DNA of 64,000 nucleotides. It comes from Nipponacmea schrenckii. Its lineage: Eukaryota > Mollusca > Gastropoda > Lottiidae. The translations under genes were made by a program, and so were the position numbers. Every line of letters starts with the position of its first letter. Position 1 is the stretch's first letter. Location: NCBI GenBank assembly GCA_030562195.1, contig CM060200.1, positions 35,193,023 through 35,257,022 of the forward strand, in the 5' to 3' direction. The notes under the pieces were generated by a model. That model was not told the DNA's origin. It did no database searches and saw only the letters and a list, made by a program, of their open reading frames with translations. Of the stretch, positions 51,801 to 63,175 are shown piece after piece.

Positions 51801-54066
51801 AATAAATATTACCAATAAGCACTATACTTACTAACAATATTGGTATTTAGTGAAGCTCGTTCTTTGAAGACACCATCTAATGTTATTTTACCAATTTCTG
51901 ATCTCATTGTCGTCTGAGCCAACTGAGTAATAGCATATTCAGCTCTATCTATTCCATATGATGCCTAGAAAAAACAATAAGACAATCAGTTGGAAGCAAA
52001 CTTGCACCTAATTCCAAAATAGCCCTAAATAACTTGTTACAGCATGAACTGTTCCAGATTGATTGATTATATATCATAAACCAAACAGAGTATGCTAAAT
52101 TCTACAGCGTATAACATGTCAAGTTTTTGTCATGCTTATATTTTTCACAAAACTACAATGCACAGCGAGAACTAAATCCTTTCAGTGGCAAAGAAGTTAT
52201 AAGCCCACTATATTGTTTACATAGAACTGGTTGAAAATTTAAAAAATATTATAAATATTATTCAAAATTCAGTAATGTTAACAGTACGGTACCTTATATG
52301 GATCTACAATCCTCAAATACAAAACAGCATCCATAGTCAGAGATACATTATCTGTAATGAAAACAGAGAAGTAGATGTGTAATTCCACAAAATCCACAAA
52401 AAAAAATACACAAAGAGCTACTTATTTTAGCATAGCCAATGTTATAGTTGAACCTTATAATTGTGGTATTTTGAGGAATTTTGGCCTTACAGGCTACTAC
52501 AGTAGAACCCGTATTCAGAGAACACTCAAGAGAATATTCAGTCGCTGAATGAAGGTGGTATCTAATGAGAGGAACTGCAAGACCATTTTGTCTTACTATT
52601 ACTCATACATGCCTAGTTTCTACCACTTTGTATGCTGTCTCTACCGACGGTATACCCTATTCTGTCTTATTTTTTTGCTTTTCAATACTGAAGTTTTCAC
52701 GGTAGCTATTCTTTTCAATGTCAAAATCCTTTACCGTAGATCAATAAAATGTCATGCTCTGCTTGTATTTTAATTTAATTTAATCCTTAATTACATTGAA
52801 AACTCGTAGGGGGGGGACTTTATTGTGGTCGCTCATTGAAGGTGGGCTCTAAATAAAGGTGGTCATGTGAGCAGGATATATAAGATGTATAAGCAAACTC
52901 TTCACATAAATCCAGAAAATTGCTCAGTATCAGTTTCCAACTGTCTAATCCAAGTAATTAATGGGTATCCAGCACTTATCTTCTTATAAATACAAAGATT
53001 AAGTACTTGTCTTACCCACTGTGATTGCTGATTGGTGAGGAACTGGGATTGATAATTCTTTTAAAACCTGGACATATTTTATTTGGTCAACAAATGGTAG
53101 CAATATATTCAAACCCTGCAATATAACAAGCAGCAAAATGATAACAATTGCAAGGTATGCAATCTTTCAATCTAATCTTACATTATATATCAAACTATAA
53201 ACAGATATATGATGCCAAAAACAACTACAAGACTACTCACTGGTTTCAGAATTTTGTTGAATTTTCCAAATCTTTCTACAATCCAAGCTTCTTGTTGTGG
53301 AACAAAGTTAATAACTGTATTCATAGGATGATCTGAACGAAACCTGATTTGCTGGCTGCTTCTTAATACCAATTTCTAAAAGACATAAAATTAGGAACAA
53401 ATCTGGCAGCTATTTTATATAATATTTGGCAATAAGCTTTATTAACAATCATCACTATGAAATACAGTTCCTTCAGTCATACAAGAAAAAAATCAGGAAT
53501 ACCGTACCTTATTCTAAGGTGGCTGATATGACAAAATTCACTTTTTTTAATTAAAAACTTTACTTAGGTGGTAATTATTTTCACCTAGGTGAAAATTTGG
53601 TGATAGGGCTTATTAGTTCCTGTAGGTTTTATTTGAAAACTTAAATTTTCACCAAGTTGATGAATATTTTCACCTGGTTGAAAATTACGTGTTAATTTCA
53701 GTAGTTTTTATTTAAAAACTTTAATTTTCACCAAGGTGAAATATATTTAGATTTATATAAAACTTCAAATAAACATTGTATAATCAAGGTATAAGATGAA
53801 AATTAAAATTTGAATTCTAAATTAAGGTTTTTTTATTCATAATAAAAGTGAATTATATTTACCACCGTAAAAATAAAATCAAATCGAAATTTTATGTCAA
53901 ACAAATCATGATGTATTGCGTGAGACTCTTATATAGTTACAGTTATATAGCCTAGTCCTAAAATTTTGGTGGCAGTAGACCACAGCAAGCACCAAAATCG
54001 ACATTAAAGAAATCCCTCTTAACTAACCTGAAATTTACGACTTGGGCGCACAAAATTACGAATCAT
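45875..54066 (-). CDS. STOML2: Stomatin-like protein 2, mitochondrial, complete
   Basis: SPFH/prohibitin-family scaffold of the inner mitochondrial membrane. Exons: 54066-54028, 53375-53241, 53115-53016, 52351-52293, 51964-51832, 49819-49760, 49114-49022, 47917-47819, 46886-46807, 46361-46233, 46018-45875 (stop TAA 45875-45877). Borders are AG/GT and phases close on 356 aa, the length of the human protein. The start MIRNFVRPSRKFQ is a basic, acid-free leader typical of mitochondrial import. Then INFVPQQEAWIVERFGKFNK, ILLPFVDQIKYVQVLKELSI, MDAVLYLRIVDPYKASYGID, YAITQLAQTTMRSEIGKITL, EAWGIDCLRYEIRDVKLPER, MQMQVEAERKKRASVLESEG, REAEINVAEGRKQARIL and EQYVSAFGNVAKEGNTLILP. The Ser-rich tail is divergent. 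Exon 1 sits within the spacer of a large inverted repeat. Confidence 0.96.
46930..47715. repeat. Degenerate TTAGGCACA / TGTGCCTAA repeats in inverted halves
   Basis: Left part (46930-47090) repeats TAGGCACA / AGGCAAAC motifs; right part (47380-47715) repeats the complement, TGTGCCTAAT / GTGCCTAAAA. The minimal pearl-like copy at 47157 sits between them. Intron 8 of STOML2. Confidence 0.55.
47162..47354 (+). mobile_element. Minimal pearl-like element (both ends, no core array)
   Basis: Head GGCCAGGCAAGGTAATATAT, GCCCACTGG, a short body, then GACGGACGGACC, GTGGGTAACGACAATATATG, CCCCCCATTTC and the end GTGGGTGTATA. At about 190 bp it has head and tail only, so it defines the element borders. 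Exact flanking duplication is not clear. Confidence 0.85.
48084..48905 (+). mobile_element. Pearl-like element with a different core monomer
   Basis: Same head (ATAGCTTGCCAGGCAAGGTA, ATACGCCCACT) but the core is five ~150-bp units of another family: ATCAAGGGCAATAACTCATA, CATCTGGAATCGTGCCATTT, TACCAAGTTTCATTCAAATC, ACTACAGCTTCTATTGCGTA. No right end recognised. Intron 7 of STOML2. Confidence 0.82.
49888..50963 (+). repeat. 27-bp minisatellite, ~40 copies
   Basis: Unit TGTGCAGTTCTAAATAAATA plus TAATAAA, with variants GATAAATA, CTTGATAA and shortened 24-26-bp copies. The open frames across it (9-residue repeats such as LNKYNKCAV) exist only because 27 is divisible by three. It lies in STOML2 intron 5, 69 bases from exon 6. 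Confidence 0.95.
51197..51560 (+). mobile_element. Pearl-like element, short degraded copy
   Basis: Head ATAGCTTGCCATTTAAGGTA, TATATGCCCACTG, then about two units (GTTAAAATCTGTCAAGAATT, CCTTGTAGAGTGTTTATGAG). STOML2 intron 5. Confidence 0.75.
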
Positions 54067-54517
54067 CTTGAATATTTATGAATAATCAAATGATATAATG
54101 TTTCCTCTTACTCTGTATTTATTTTATACAAGAGAACTGAGATAAAAACACGCCGGGTAAGAGAGTAAAAAATAAGAATTAACTCCCTTCATTGGGAGAA
54201 ATCATTGTAGAAAATAGAGATTAGGAATTTTGGGTTGTAATTTTGGTCTACTGCCACCAAAATTTTAGGACTAGGCTATATAACTGTAACTATATAAGAG
54301 TCTCACGCAATACATCATGATTTGTTTGACATAAAATTTCGATTTGATTTTATTTTTACGGTGGTAAATATAATTCACTTTTATTATGAATAAAAAAACC
54401 TTAATTTAGAATTCAAATTTTTATTTTCATCTTATACCTTGATTATACAATGTTTATTTGAAGTTTTATATAAATCTAAATATATTTCACCTTGGTGAAA
54501 ATTAAAGTTTTTAAATA
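53709..54517. repeat. Large inverted repeat (274-bp arms) around STOML2 exon 1
   Basis: Left arm 53709-53982 and right arm 54244-54517 are near-perfect reverse complements (for example AGTCCTAAAATTTTGGTGGC on the left, GCCACCAAAATTTTAGGACT on the right; outer ends TATTTAAAAACTTTAATTTT / AAAATTAAAGTTTTTAAATA). The 261-bp spacer holds the STOML2 start codon, exon 1 and donor site. The arms extend from DNA rich in TTTTCACCWRGGTGAAAAT palindromes at 53560-53750. Confidence 0.93.
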
Positions 54518-54530
54518 CGGTAAAGGGTGA

Positions 54531-54916
54531 TTGAAAAAAAAATGAAATGAATGGAGTTTTACGTCCTACTCACCTTATGGGCTAATGAAGACGGGCAACG
54601 CCATGCAGTGTGCAATGAGGAAATTTTGCCAGGACTGCGGCATTAGCCTACTCTTTTTGCGATTTCCAACTGCACAGCCTGTAGCACACGGGGCCTCGGT
54701 TTATTGTCCCATCCGAACGACTAGACGCTTTTTCCATGTCAGTCCCTCCGACCTGCATCACAAATGACGTCTATAATAGACGTCATTGTGCATCACTGAC
54801 AAGGGGAAACCCCTGGCTGAAAAATCCGAAAGTTCATCTCGACCTTTGCCGGGATTGAACCCCGAACCTTCAGGTTAGCGAGCAAGCGTCTAACCCACTG
54901 AGCCACCGCGGCTCCG
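54531..54916 (-). mobile_element. tRNA-derived SINE, copy 2 (full length)
   Basis: Minus strand: head GCCGCGGTGGCTCAGTGGGT contains an A box (TGGCTCAGTGG); AAGGTTCGGGGTTCAATCCC contains a B box (GGTTCAATCCC), as expected of a pol III tRNA promoter. The body includes CGTTCGGATGGGACAATAAA and TGCATGGCGTTGCCCGTCTT; the 3' end is GTAGGACGTAAAACTCCATT and an ATTTCATTTTTTTT tail. A 25-bp palindrome (54757-54783 region, AATGACGTCTAT mirrored) is present only in this copy. Confidence 0.92.
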
Positions 54917-55188
54917 GGTGATTGAAAGGTAACGAGTTACTATTCAACAGAAGGCACTAGCACAGAGCTAAAGTGGAGTTCACTTTTCCTAAAATGAGTA
55001 CTTCTAACATCTACCTAAAATATTATCAGAATATATAAATATATTAATTAGTAATTTAAATACAAATACTAGTTTTTTAATTATCTCTATTACCGTACTA
55101 CAAGTGCAAACTAAAAATAAAGGGTTATTATATTATACGACAACCGATGAAAGCTAGTTAATTGGATCGAGTCTATTGAGCCCCGTCG

Positions 55189-56470
55189 TCAGGGTGGATT
55201 GGGATTTTGGTGCCTCGGAATTGTCAGAAATACATTTTCTGGGGGTTTTTTCTGGGGGAGGAGGAGAACCAAGGCAAAAAATAACGTCCCCAGTAACAAG
55301 TCAGTCCTGGCGAGTCTGATACCGTGGACAAGGGTTAAATCTTCTTCCAAGATCACTTGCTCGATTGGTGTCACCTTCATACCACTTAGATTGCAGTTTG
55401 TGGAGTTGAAATGATTGCCAATGGGTTTATTAAGATGGTGGGTGATATCGAAACTTTTTATTCGTTTCCTCAAAGAATTTTTTGTCTCTCCTTCATATTG
55501 CATGGGATATTTATCGCACGATATTAAATAAAGTATGTTAGTACTAAGACATGATTATTTGCCATTAACGTTATTGAAGAAACTATCGGTTGTTAAAATA
55601 TGCTTGCGGGTTCTACATCTTATAGAACCGCATGGCCTGTATCTGAAAGATTGATTAAAACAGGGACTTTATTAGATTTCTTTTCTCCAATTTCTGTAAG
55701 TGTTTTGCTTTTAATGCTGCAAAGGAATTGATTAAAATACCCCCTCTCTCGTAATTTTCAGCAAACTATTTGATTATTAATGAAATTATCAAAATCAACG
55801 GTTTTAGTATAAATTCTGTGAAAGCGCAAAATTTGGCAGTTAAATATTCCGGAAAATGTATGTTGTAAATGAAACGAGCTTTCCAATACAAGTTGGTGAA
55901 TATATGTTGTTTTAAAATATTCTTTGATACCAGCCTTTCCAGTTTAATTAAAATCCGATTCTTTGATACTGTGGTTCCAGGAAAATCCACGCTGTGTTCA
56001 CTGACAATGACCGTTAATTTGACAGATGGGTGGTGATATTCACATTACGCTTTAACATTGCTGTTCCGGATTTCTGAAGCTAAGTTTTGACATTGAAAGA
56101 AAAGTTATTATGCTTGAAACAAATTTCTAAAAAATTTAAAAAAAGTAAATGAATCTGGTCTTTTCTGACGTGCGGATATCCGTCAAATGATTTTTTAACG
56201 CCATTTAATCCGGTTTCATTGTCAATATAATGACGTCAAGTGATGTAAACTAGGCATTTGGTGGTCTTTAGATAAGATTGATGTTGACAGCTAAAGGTAA
56301 TGATAAATGGTCAATATATTCCGAAATCCGACATGATTCACTAGAGCCGTCTGAAATACTAAGCATTTTGTTCAAAAGAAACCATTCCGTTTGTGTACTT
56401 TTGTGAATTTTTTGGGAGCGTATAAATATGCCATTGGCTCGCAGAAACACTGGCCGAAAGATAATCAAAT
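55189..56470 (-). pseudogene. Penelope-like retroelement remnant (RT to GIY-YIG region)
   Basis: In 5'-3' order on the minus strand: an early RT block ESCRISEYIDHLSLPL (56370-56270); VDFPGTTVSKN near 55980; FRYRPCGSIRCRTRKHI near 55640; a stop; then LYLISCDKYPMQYEGETKNS and LRKRI, followed by IGNHFNSTNCNLSGMKVTPI and EQV. The CGS.RC..C-like block and the Y.GET..LR.R...HFN motifs are those of Penelope elements with GIY-YIG endonuclease. Stops and frameshifts show it is dead; termini not found. Confidence 0.7.
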
Positions 56471-56502
56471 TGCTTGTCAGTGATAAATTTTTGTCTATTA
56501 AC

Positions 56503-56771
56503 GTTTGCTAACTAACCTGATGGTCCAGGGTTCAACCCCGTAAAGACCTAGTTTTTTTCGGGCCGGTTTCCTCTTGTAATTGATGCATGTCGGAGGAACT
56601 GACGTGGGAAAAGCGTCTTAGTCGTTCGGATGGGACAATATTTGGAAATCGCAAAAACAGTAGGGAAATTTCCCGCATTGCACACTGCATGGCGTTGCCC
56701 GTCTTCATTTGCCCATAAGGTGCAGAAGAGTAGCGCATAAAACTCCATTTATTTTATTTCATTTCATTTAG
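56503..56771 (+). mobile_element. tRNA-derived SINE, copy 3 (5' truncated)
   Basis: Starts within the tRNA-like head at CTAACTAACCTGATGGTCCA and retains the B box GGGTTCAACCCCG. It keeps the shared body (GTCGTTCGGATGGGACAATA, TGCATGGCGTTGCCCGTCTT) and ends in TTTTATTTCATTTCATTTAG. Confidence 0.9.
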
Positions 56772-59400
56772 TGAGGACTGACTTTAAATGGCATAAGAAC
56801 ATAGAGTTCTATATAAAACTCTATTGATATAGAATTTCATTATTTTATTATTTCAACAGACTACAAAATTACAGTCATTTTGGCTAAGTTAAAATACTAA
56901 TTAAGGTTGTCTCCCTTTTTCCAAGTATCATTTTCCTTGATTATTATTTCATTTGAAATATAAAGTTTTATAGTTTGTTTCCATTTTTAGTACATGTACA
57001 TGGAGTTTTATCGACGCCACAATTTAGATGTTTTAAATCTTAGACATGGACCTGCTCAACCTGCTCCGAAATTCTCCTTTCCAATTTATTTGTATTGCTA
57101 TACGTTTAAAATTCCATAGACCTGAGCTTTGGTCTAAAGCCACTCGAAATAAAATTTTTAATAAAGATGCAGAAATAAAAATCGGCAGATTGCCCGATTC
57201 TTCATCAAAGAGAAATGCTATAGAAAATTGTGCTTCAAAAGAAAAAAAAATCAGCATTTACGATATAGCCTATACACAATATTTATAAATATTTCAAAAG
57301 CTTATAAATTACATTTCAATTTCTTTTAAATTTTGAAATTATCCAATTAGATTGTGGAGAAAATTGGCATCTGGAACATGATTGGTTAAAGGGTTCTGTG
57401 AGTGAAAGTGATATGGCATTGGAATTAAATATACCAGGTCTTGTCGATATTTGACCTGGAAGTGAGAGATATTTCTGACAGTTTAACAGAATATTAAAGT
57501 TTGATATAAAGAGTAGGGTATCCCCTAGAGAGCTATTCCTGACGCTATTACTTATACACCAGTAGGAGATCGAGTTCTTTATAGAATTGTTTTGTTACAG
57601 TAAGAGACTGGTTTCTATTGAGTTTCTAATCAACAGTATAAGACATGGTTCCCAGCTGTATGTAGAGTGGAACTAGTGTAGACTGTTACAGTTCTTAAAG
57701 AAAGAAACTTATAGTCCAGTGTTTATTAAACGCAGGATGTGAACTTTGTGGATCACGGAGTTCTATCGTATTAGAAAGGTTTTGCATCGATATTTGTAAG
57801 ACAAGAATACAAAATAAAGTAAGTAAGACTAAATTTATTGTTTGGTAGTTCTACGTATATGATAACTAGTAGGCCTATTGTTTTTATTTTTTTATTTTTT
57901 TTATTTTTGCAAATCTGATTACAGACTGGAAGGTTGTCATCTTTAATCTTATGGTGCGAATTAGAATCATTTATATACAAATAATTACAATGCAGACAGA
58001 AGAAAAGCTCAGAGCACTCCGTCGTCACTAAAAACTTAATTCAAGTTCTATAATAAATGGCAGTCTTTTGTCTTGATACTCGAGCGATAGAAAATTTAAT
58101 GAATATCACGAATCCTATAGTTGTATTGATAATATCGGTTTCATAACGTCTTTTAACCCGAATAAACCGTGAAAATGCAACTGAGGTAATGTCAGCATGA
58201 TATATATTTATTTAGTTCATTCTATTTAATATTCAATAATCTGGGTTATTTTATAGCCTACCATTTGCCATTTTCTGACTTATACCCTTGGCTTTAGGTT
58301 TGGATACAAAGAACAAAAATGTCAGTCTGTCACGTGGTAGGCCTAATGTATCTAAAGTTTTGTTTGTCACATTTCAACCTTTCTATAAAAAACAAAAAAT
58401 GATATATTTATAATAATGGAAAGTTTGTATACTACCCCTTTAAGAGACTGTTGTTTTAGAACGTTTTTAGATTTCCAATCAGACTTGAATTATAAACGCT
58501 GACAAATCCAAAGCATTGGCGTAGAAACATTTTTCTTGAAAAAGATGATTAGAATATGTTGGTCGTTTCCATGTTAATATATATGACACCTGTCAAAGTT
58601 TTGAGAAGCTACATTATTAGTTAAAATGACATAATTTCATCTTGAATTAACCTAAATAATTATATATTATATCTTCTATTAATTATTTTACCATACGTCA
58701 ATGGATATTGTAGGCAGGGCCATTAACGCTTTTGAATATAGTATCAGTTAACATTTTTTGTATGAACAATAAAATTTTTAATTAATAGCCACAATTAATA
58801 AAAGCTTATGATGGACATTTAGACTGCCAAGATCTTGCAGGAATTCAGGGTTCAAAATAAGCTTTATAGCTTTGACTGGGTTTTATCCAATCCAATATGG
58901 ACTGAGAATCTTTCAACATGTTCAAGTTGAAGATTGTCTTGTTGCACATTGAACAGTTATTGCCATTGACTCTTGGACAGTTCAATTGGTGTTTGTTAAC
59001 CACTTAATTAGACAAAAATCCTGTATAGGCTTAAATAAGTATTTATTTCTATCGTTACCAAACCTGCTGTTTTTCATAGAGGTACCTCTAGGATGTTTAA
59101 ATAACATTTAATGATCATGGTTCAATATAGTACGTTTCACACCTTAATATGTATCAAGATATACGCTTGATGATTGTTTTGGCTGGCTGAATTTCATTAC
59201 AAACATAAACAATACCGTTCAGATTATTGCACCGTTCCCCAAAGACACTTTATAACGTAAGAATAATATACACGGCTTTTTTATATCTTGAGTCAATCGT
59301 TTATGTTTTTTATTTCCAAACCGAAAAACACACACTCCCATGTGGCATTTTATTCTATCGTTACAAACAAGGTTTTAGACCAAACCTTCTGTTTTTGTAC
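56772..59400. other. Intergenic region
   Basis: AT-rich DNA with no recognised exon. The overlapping frames at 57033-57288 on both strands match nothing I know. No clear repeat family was seen here. Confidence 0.5.
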
Positions 59401-59420
59401 AGCTAATGTACGGTAAACGA

Positions 59421-59428
59421 TATAAAAG
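59421..59428 (+). promoter_or_regulatory. Candidate TATA box upstream of the arrestin-domain gene
   Basis: TATAAAAG, about 700 bases before the ATG at 60135, in the right strand. It would imply a long 5' UTR or an unrecognised 5' noncoding intron, so it is only a candidate. Confidence 0.3.
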
Positions 59429-59533
59429 CAGTACGAGTTTTAATAGGTGTAAACGGTATAGGTTTTGAGTGTAACAAAGAAGGTAAAGGCGAAGTGTTAG
59501 CTATCACCATTCTTAGCGTGAAAATTAAATTCC

Positions 59534-59565
59534 GAAAGTGAAAAGTTGAATTCCGAAAGTGAAAA
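59534..59565 (+). promoter_or_regulatory. Two GAAAGTGAAAA motifs (IRF/ISRE-like)
   Basis: CCGAAAGTGAAAA occurs at 59532-59544 and again at 59553-59565, 21 bases apart. GAAANNGAAA is the core bound by interferon regulatory factors, which molluscs possess. They lie between the candidate TATA box and the ARRDC-like start codon. Function is inferred from motif only. Confidence 0.35.
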
Positions 59566-60134
59566 GGTTGCTTGAAAGAATCGGAAAGGCAGCCTTTGTA
59601 GGAGTAAAAAGAAAGTATAGGAAGCTTTAACTTGGGAAACGTTGACCTCAGAATAGACCCAACGTTTACGAATCAAATGTTTCAGTAGTGACAAATAAAG
59701 TTGACGTGCACTTAATAGCTGTAATCAGACTAATGGGTCTCACCTGATATCTAACAGAAGTCTATAATTCCACTGTGTCATGCAATCTGACACTTCACAA
59801 GTCTTTTACTGTTATTTATAGATGTTTTTTTTTGTTTTTACTTTTCAGTTATCTGAGGAAATAAAAAGAATCCTTTTTTAATCACAGACACCATTTTTTT
59901 TTTTCATAAATATAAACGAAAATGTGATTATTTGTGTTGTGAACCAAATGAATCATTTGTTCTAAATTGGGTTTGATTTATTAATTTTCTTCAAAAACGA
60001 CTTTTTAATTCACTGAATGATTGGCATCTTGATTCTATCAGGCCTGCACAGAACAAAATTGATAGTTTGTCTTTATTAATTACCTCGCAGACTCCACGCA
60101 CCATAGGCTTACTGTTTTTGTTAAGGTGTGAGAC

Positions 60135-60252
60135 ATGGGGAAGTTGAAGGAGTTTGAAATCATCCTGAACAATGCTCATGGTGTATACTTTACTGGTGAA
60201 ATTCTTCTTGGACATGTGCATATTGAACTTAAAGAATCTCTCAAATTAAAAG
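60135..60252 (+). CDS. Arrestin domain-containing protein, first coding exon (partial)
   Basis: ATG at 60135-60137 opens MGKLKEFEIILNNAHGVYFT then GEILLGHVHIELKESLKLK; the exon ends AAAAG before GTAAGT at 60253, phase 1 with the split codon probably Gly. This matches the N-terminus of ARRDC2/3/4-type alpha-arrestins (MGKLK.F.I.LDN..GVYFAG....G...VEL). These proteins adapt NEDD4-type ubiquitin ligases to membrane cargo. No second exon is visible in the remaining 3.7 kb, so the rest lies beyond the window. Confidence 0.85.
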
Positions 60253-62399
60253 GTAAGTAACTATTTCCTTTTAAAAGACAACGTATCCTATATTTAACAG
60301 TCTCAGCAGCGCTAATACTGACGTCGATCATAACTATCAGATTCTGGAGTTGAGGGAGGGGTCTCATTTAAAATGCCAATAGCGTCTTTCATTTAAGGTA
60401 TAACAAAAGACGTTCTCTTGGGCATGGCACAGATGAAAAGTATGGGATGCTACCTTTACTGAATTAAAATTTTACATTTCTGATTAGAAGCCAATAAAGA
60501 AACATAAAGTAGACCAAGCATATGGTACTAATATTTATAGTCTGATCAGAAAGTATCAGTTATAGCCTAAATCAATGGAATATAGAATTATTTTGGTGTT
60601 TCCTAATTGATTTTCTATAGTTTATAGCATCTTGTTTGAACACGAACACTGGCATGGTCGATTTTAACCTGAAGGCCTGTATTATTTTGGTGAATCGACA
60701 GACATGTAACGAGATATATAGCATTTGATATCTGAAGCCCCATTCAACATAAGTAAGGGTCGTAAGTACACCAAGGCAATGGGGCAAATGCAGACTTTGA
60801 CAAAAAAGAGCTTTTGTTTGAAAATTAAAAATGTAAATATTATTTCCGGTAAATACCGGTTGTTACTATTTAATTTTTATCGGGAGCGTTGCAATAAAAA
60901 AATTAAAACAAAAGACAACATTCAAAAGACAACATCATACAATACTAGATTCTTGTCTAGGTACGGCCCTATACATAACCTACAGTAACGTCCGAAAATG
61001 TTCTTAATACTTAGAAAGGTTTGAAAAAGGCAATGTCACATCTTCAATCCATAAAGAAAATATACCAACTGACTGATAATAAGAATTCACTAACCGCATG
61101 TATCATTATTCATTAAAAACAGGAGAAAGATGAAATAAAGTTATTTTACAATAGGTATAATATAGGTATACATATATCACCCGGTGTATGTCTCCAATAA
61201 GTTCTCAACATGTAAAGAGATATCTTTGATTTGGCACCATTCTAACTGGAACTTCTGTCTCAATAAAAAAATTATTTCAATACACAAAGTAACGATTTAG
61301 TAAAAATTTACATTCTAAACGTATGTAATCAGGTTAAAAGAGATATAAAGAGAATATTTATTAACTATTCACCGATCTGTAAGTATATCAGAATAATTAT
61401 TATCCCCAGATGAATACTAAATGGGTCTGGTTGGTATCAAGGTGTGACTGTCAGTTTGTTATCTGTTTTAGTCATGAAATAACCTTGCCATTGGGAATTT
61501 CAGCTTCTATTTCCAGCTGTGTAAGTTCTTTTTTTCAAACGAAAATTAAGAAAATATCAAGTAGTAATCTTTAGGCTAGCTAAGGTCGAGGCGGTCTTTT
61601 GAAAAAAAAATTGAAAAACAACTACATGCATGTGCTATCAGCCATGTGGTGGTGTGGCTACAGATTCCGACAACTTCGGTGTAAGAAGCAAGATCCATTG
61701 TTAGAAGGGGTATAACGAGGAAAACTGACAGATATGTCCTTGAGTCTCAGGTCGATTCAGTACAGCTATTGGTTAGAATTAGATTATTCTATGCGGATGC
61801 CTCTATTTGTTTGAGTTAACATCCGTTTACTTTAAAAGTTATGCGAAAAAACACATCGACCTTTATTAACTTGGCTTCTTTACCGCAGGCATTTTAATCC
61901 ATCGCCATCGTGCATTTGAATTCTAAATTTACACCAGGTCAAAACTGAGCGTCTTTTACATTGAAAAAGTTACTTTTAGCACATGTAGATAATGTACGTT
62001 CACTATTTAATTTCAAACTCGTTTATTTTGATGTACATTACAGGTTATTGAAAAAATCCATTGAAACTATCAGATTTCAGATGATATATTTATAGTTCTG
62101 AGAAATATTTTTGTTATTATACACGGTCTATGTTACTCTTTTTGACAGTACCTCATAAAAGAAGCATTAGATTAGATGAAAGGCTCTGAACCAAAACAAT
62201 CAATCGAGGCCAAGGTTACACGTCCTAAACGAACGTTTTTAGTAGATTGATTGAAACGATAGAGTTATCTATTGTGCGAAATGGTTATCTCTCAGCAAAA
62301 AACCTGCACAGATATTTAACCAATACCACTGACCAAAGGAATGATAATGCAATATAATTTTTGCTTAGAATAGTAGATATATATATATATAAAAGACGT

Positions 62400-62992
62400 T
62401 ATCTTTTGAAAAAACTGACCGTTTTAAAAAAAAAATCCAGACTGGAAGTAATACTTTGGCCGCCATCTTGAAATGTCACTTTTTTGTAAAACTTAAAATG
62501 GGGGCTCTTGGTTAAGTGCGATTTGGGTAAGGTTTGCATTTGTGGTAAGTGTAGTTTAAATCCATTGCGAAAATAACTGTAGTGGCCGTTTTTTGAATTT
62601 CGCTTTTGCATTTTTGCAACATTCGGTTGAATTTTTTCGAAGTTTGGCGGCTTATTTCTCGCGATCTTGACATTTGGTGACCTTGACCTTTCGTAGGTCA
62701 AAGGTCACTGACCTTGGCTATCAGTTGATACTTTGACCTTTGACCTCTGACGTCTACTTCCGGTTTTATAGCTGTCCGAAAACAGCAAAATTCACAACGA
62801 AGTATAACAAAGGTTTTTAAAGGCAAATTGAATGTTTTGATTTTGAAAATAAAAGTACATATTCAGTATTTTCGCTTATTTGAAATGTATGTGTGTATAT
62901 CTCGTGATCAATTAGATGTACAAGCTTCACATTTGTACCATTTGGCCTGTTTGTTGCAATTTGCGACGTTTGCAAAGTCCCACTCTGTGCCA
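62400..62992 (+). mobile_element. Element related to nested elements A and B
   Basis: Shares GACCTTGACCTTTCG / GGTCAAAGGTCACTGACCTT blocks and ACTTCCGGTTTTATAGCTGT (compare 33552, CTTCCGGTTTTATAGCCCAC), and ends CCACAAGTGGCTCTAGT, again CTAG before T. The left border is uncertain. Confidence 0.5.
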
Positions 62993-63028
62993 CAAGTGGC
63001 TCTAGTTATTTTATTTTTTATTTTTAAT

Positions 63029-63175
63029 TAAAAACTTTATTTTCCACCGAGGTGATAAGTGGATCATAAATCTTGTAGTTTTTAATAAAAAGCTTTATTT
63101 TCCATCATGGTGAAAATACTTAGTTTTTACCAGACTTTTCACCCACTTTTCACCTAGGTGAAAATACTTGGTGGG
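63029..63175. repeat. TTTTCACCTAGGTGAAAATA palindromic repeat cluster
   Basis: Contains TTTTCACCTAGGTGAAAATA at 63147-63166 and related ATCATGGTGAAAATA and AAAACTTTATTTTCCACCGA copies. Same family as 53560-53750 (TTTTCACCTAGGTGAAAATT), next to the STOML2 inverted repeat. Confidence 0.6.

Noticed and set aside
54531..54916. A functional tRNA gene
   Set aside because: A and B boxes are present but the acceptor stem cannot close and the sequence is fused to a conserved SINE body with tail.
57033..57288. Overlapping ORFs on both strands of ~75-80 codons
   Set aside because: Neither frame resembles a known protein and both are short; possible old element but no evidence.
62695..62755. Nuclear-receptor response elements (AGGTCA repeats, GGTCAAAGGTCACTGACC)
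   Set aside because: Similar GACCTTGACC strings recur within the repeated elements at 33465, 33975 and 34900, so this is repeat sequence rather than a specific regulatory site.
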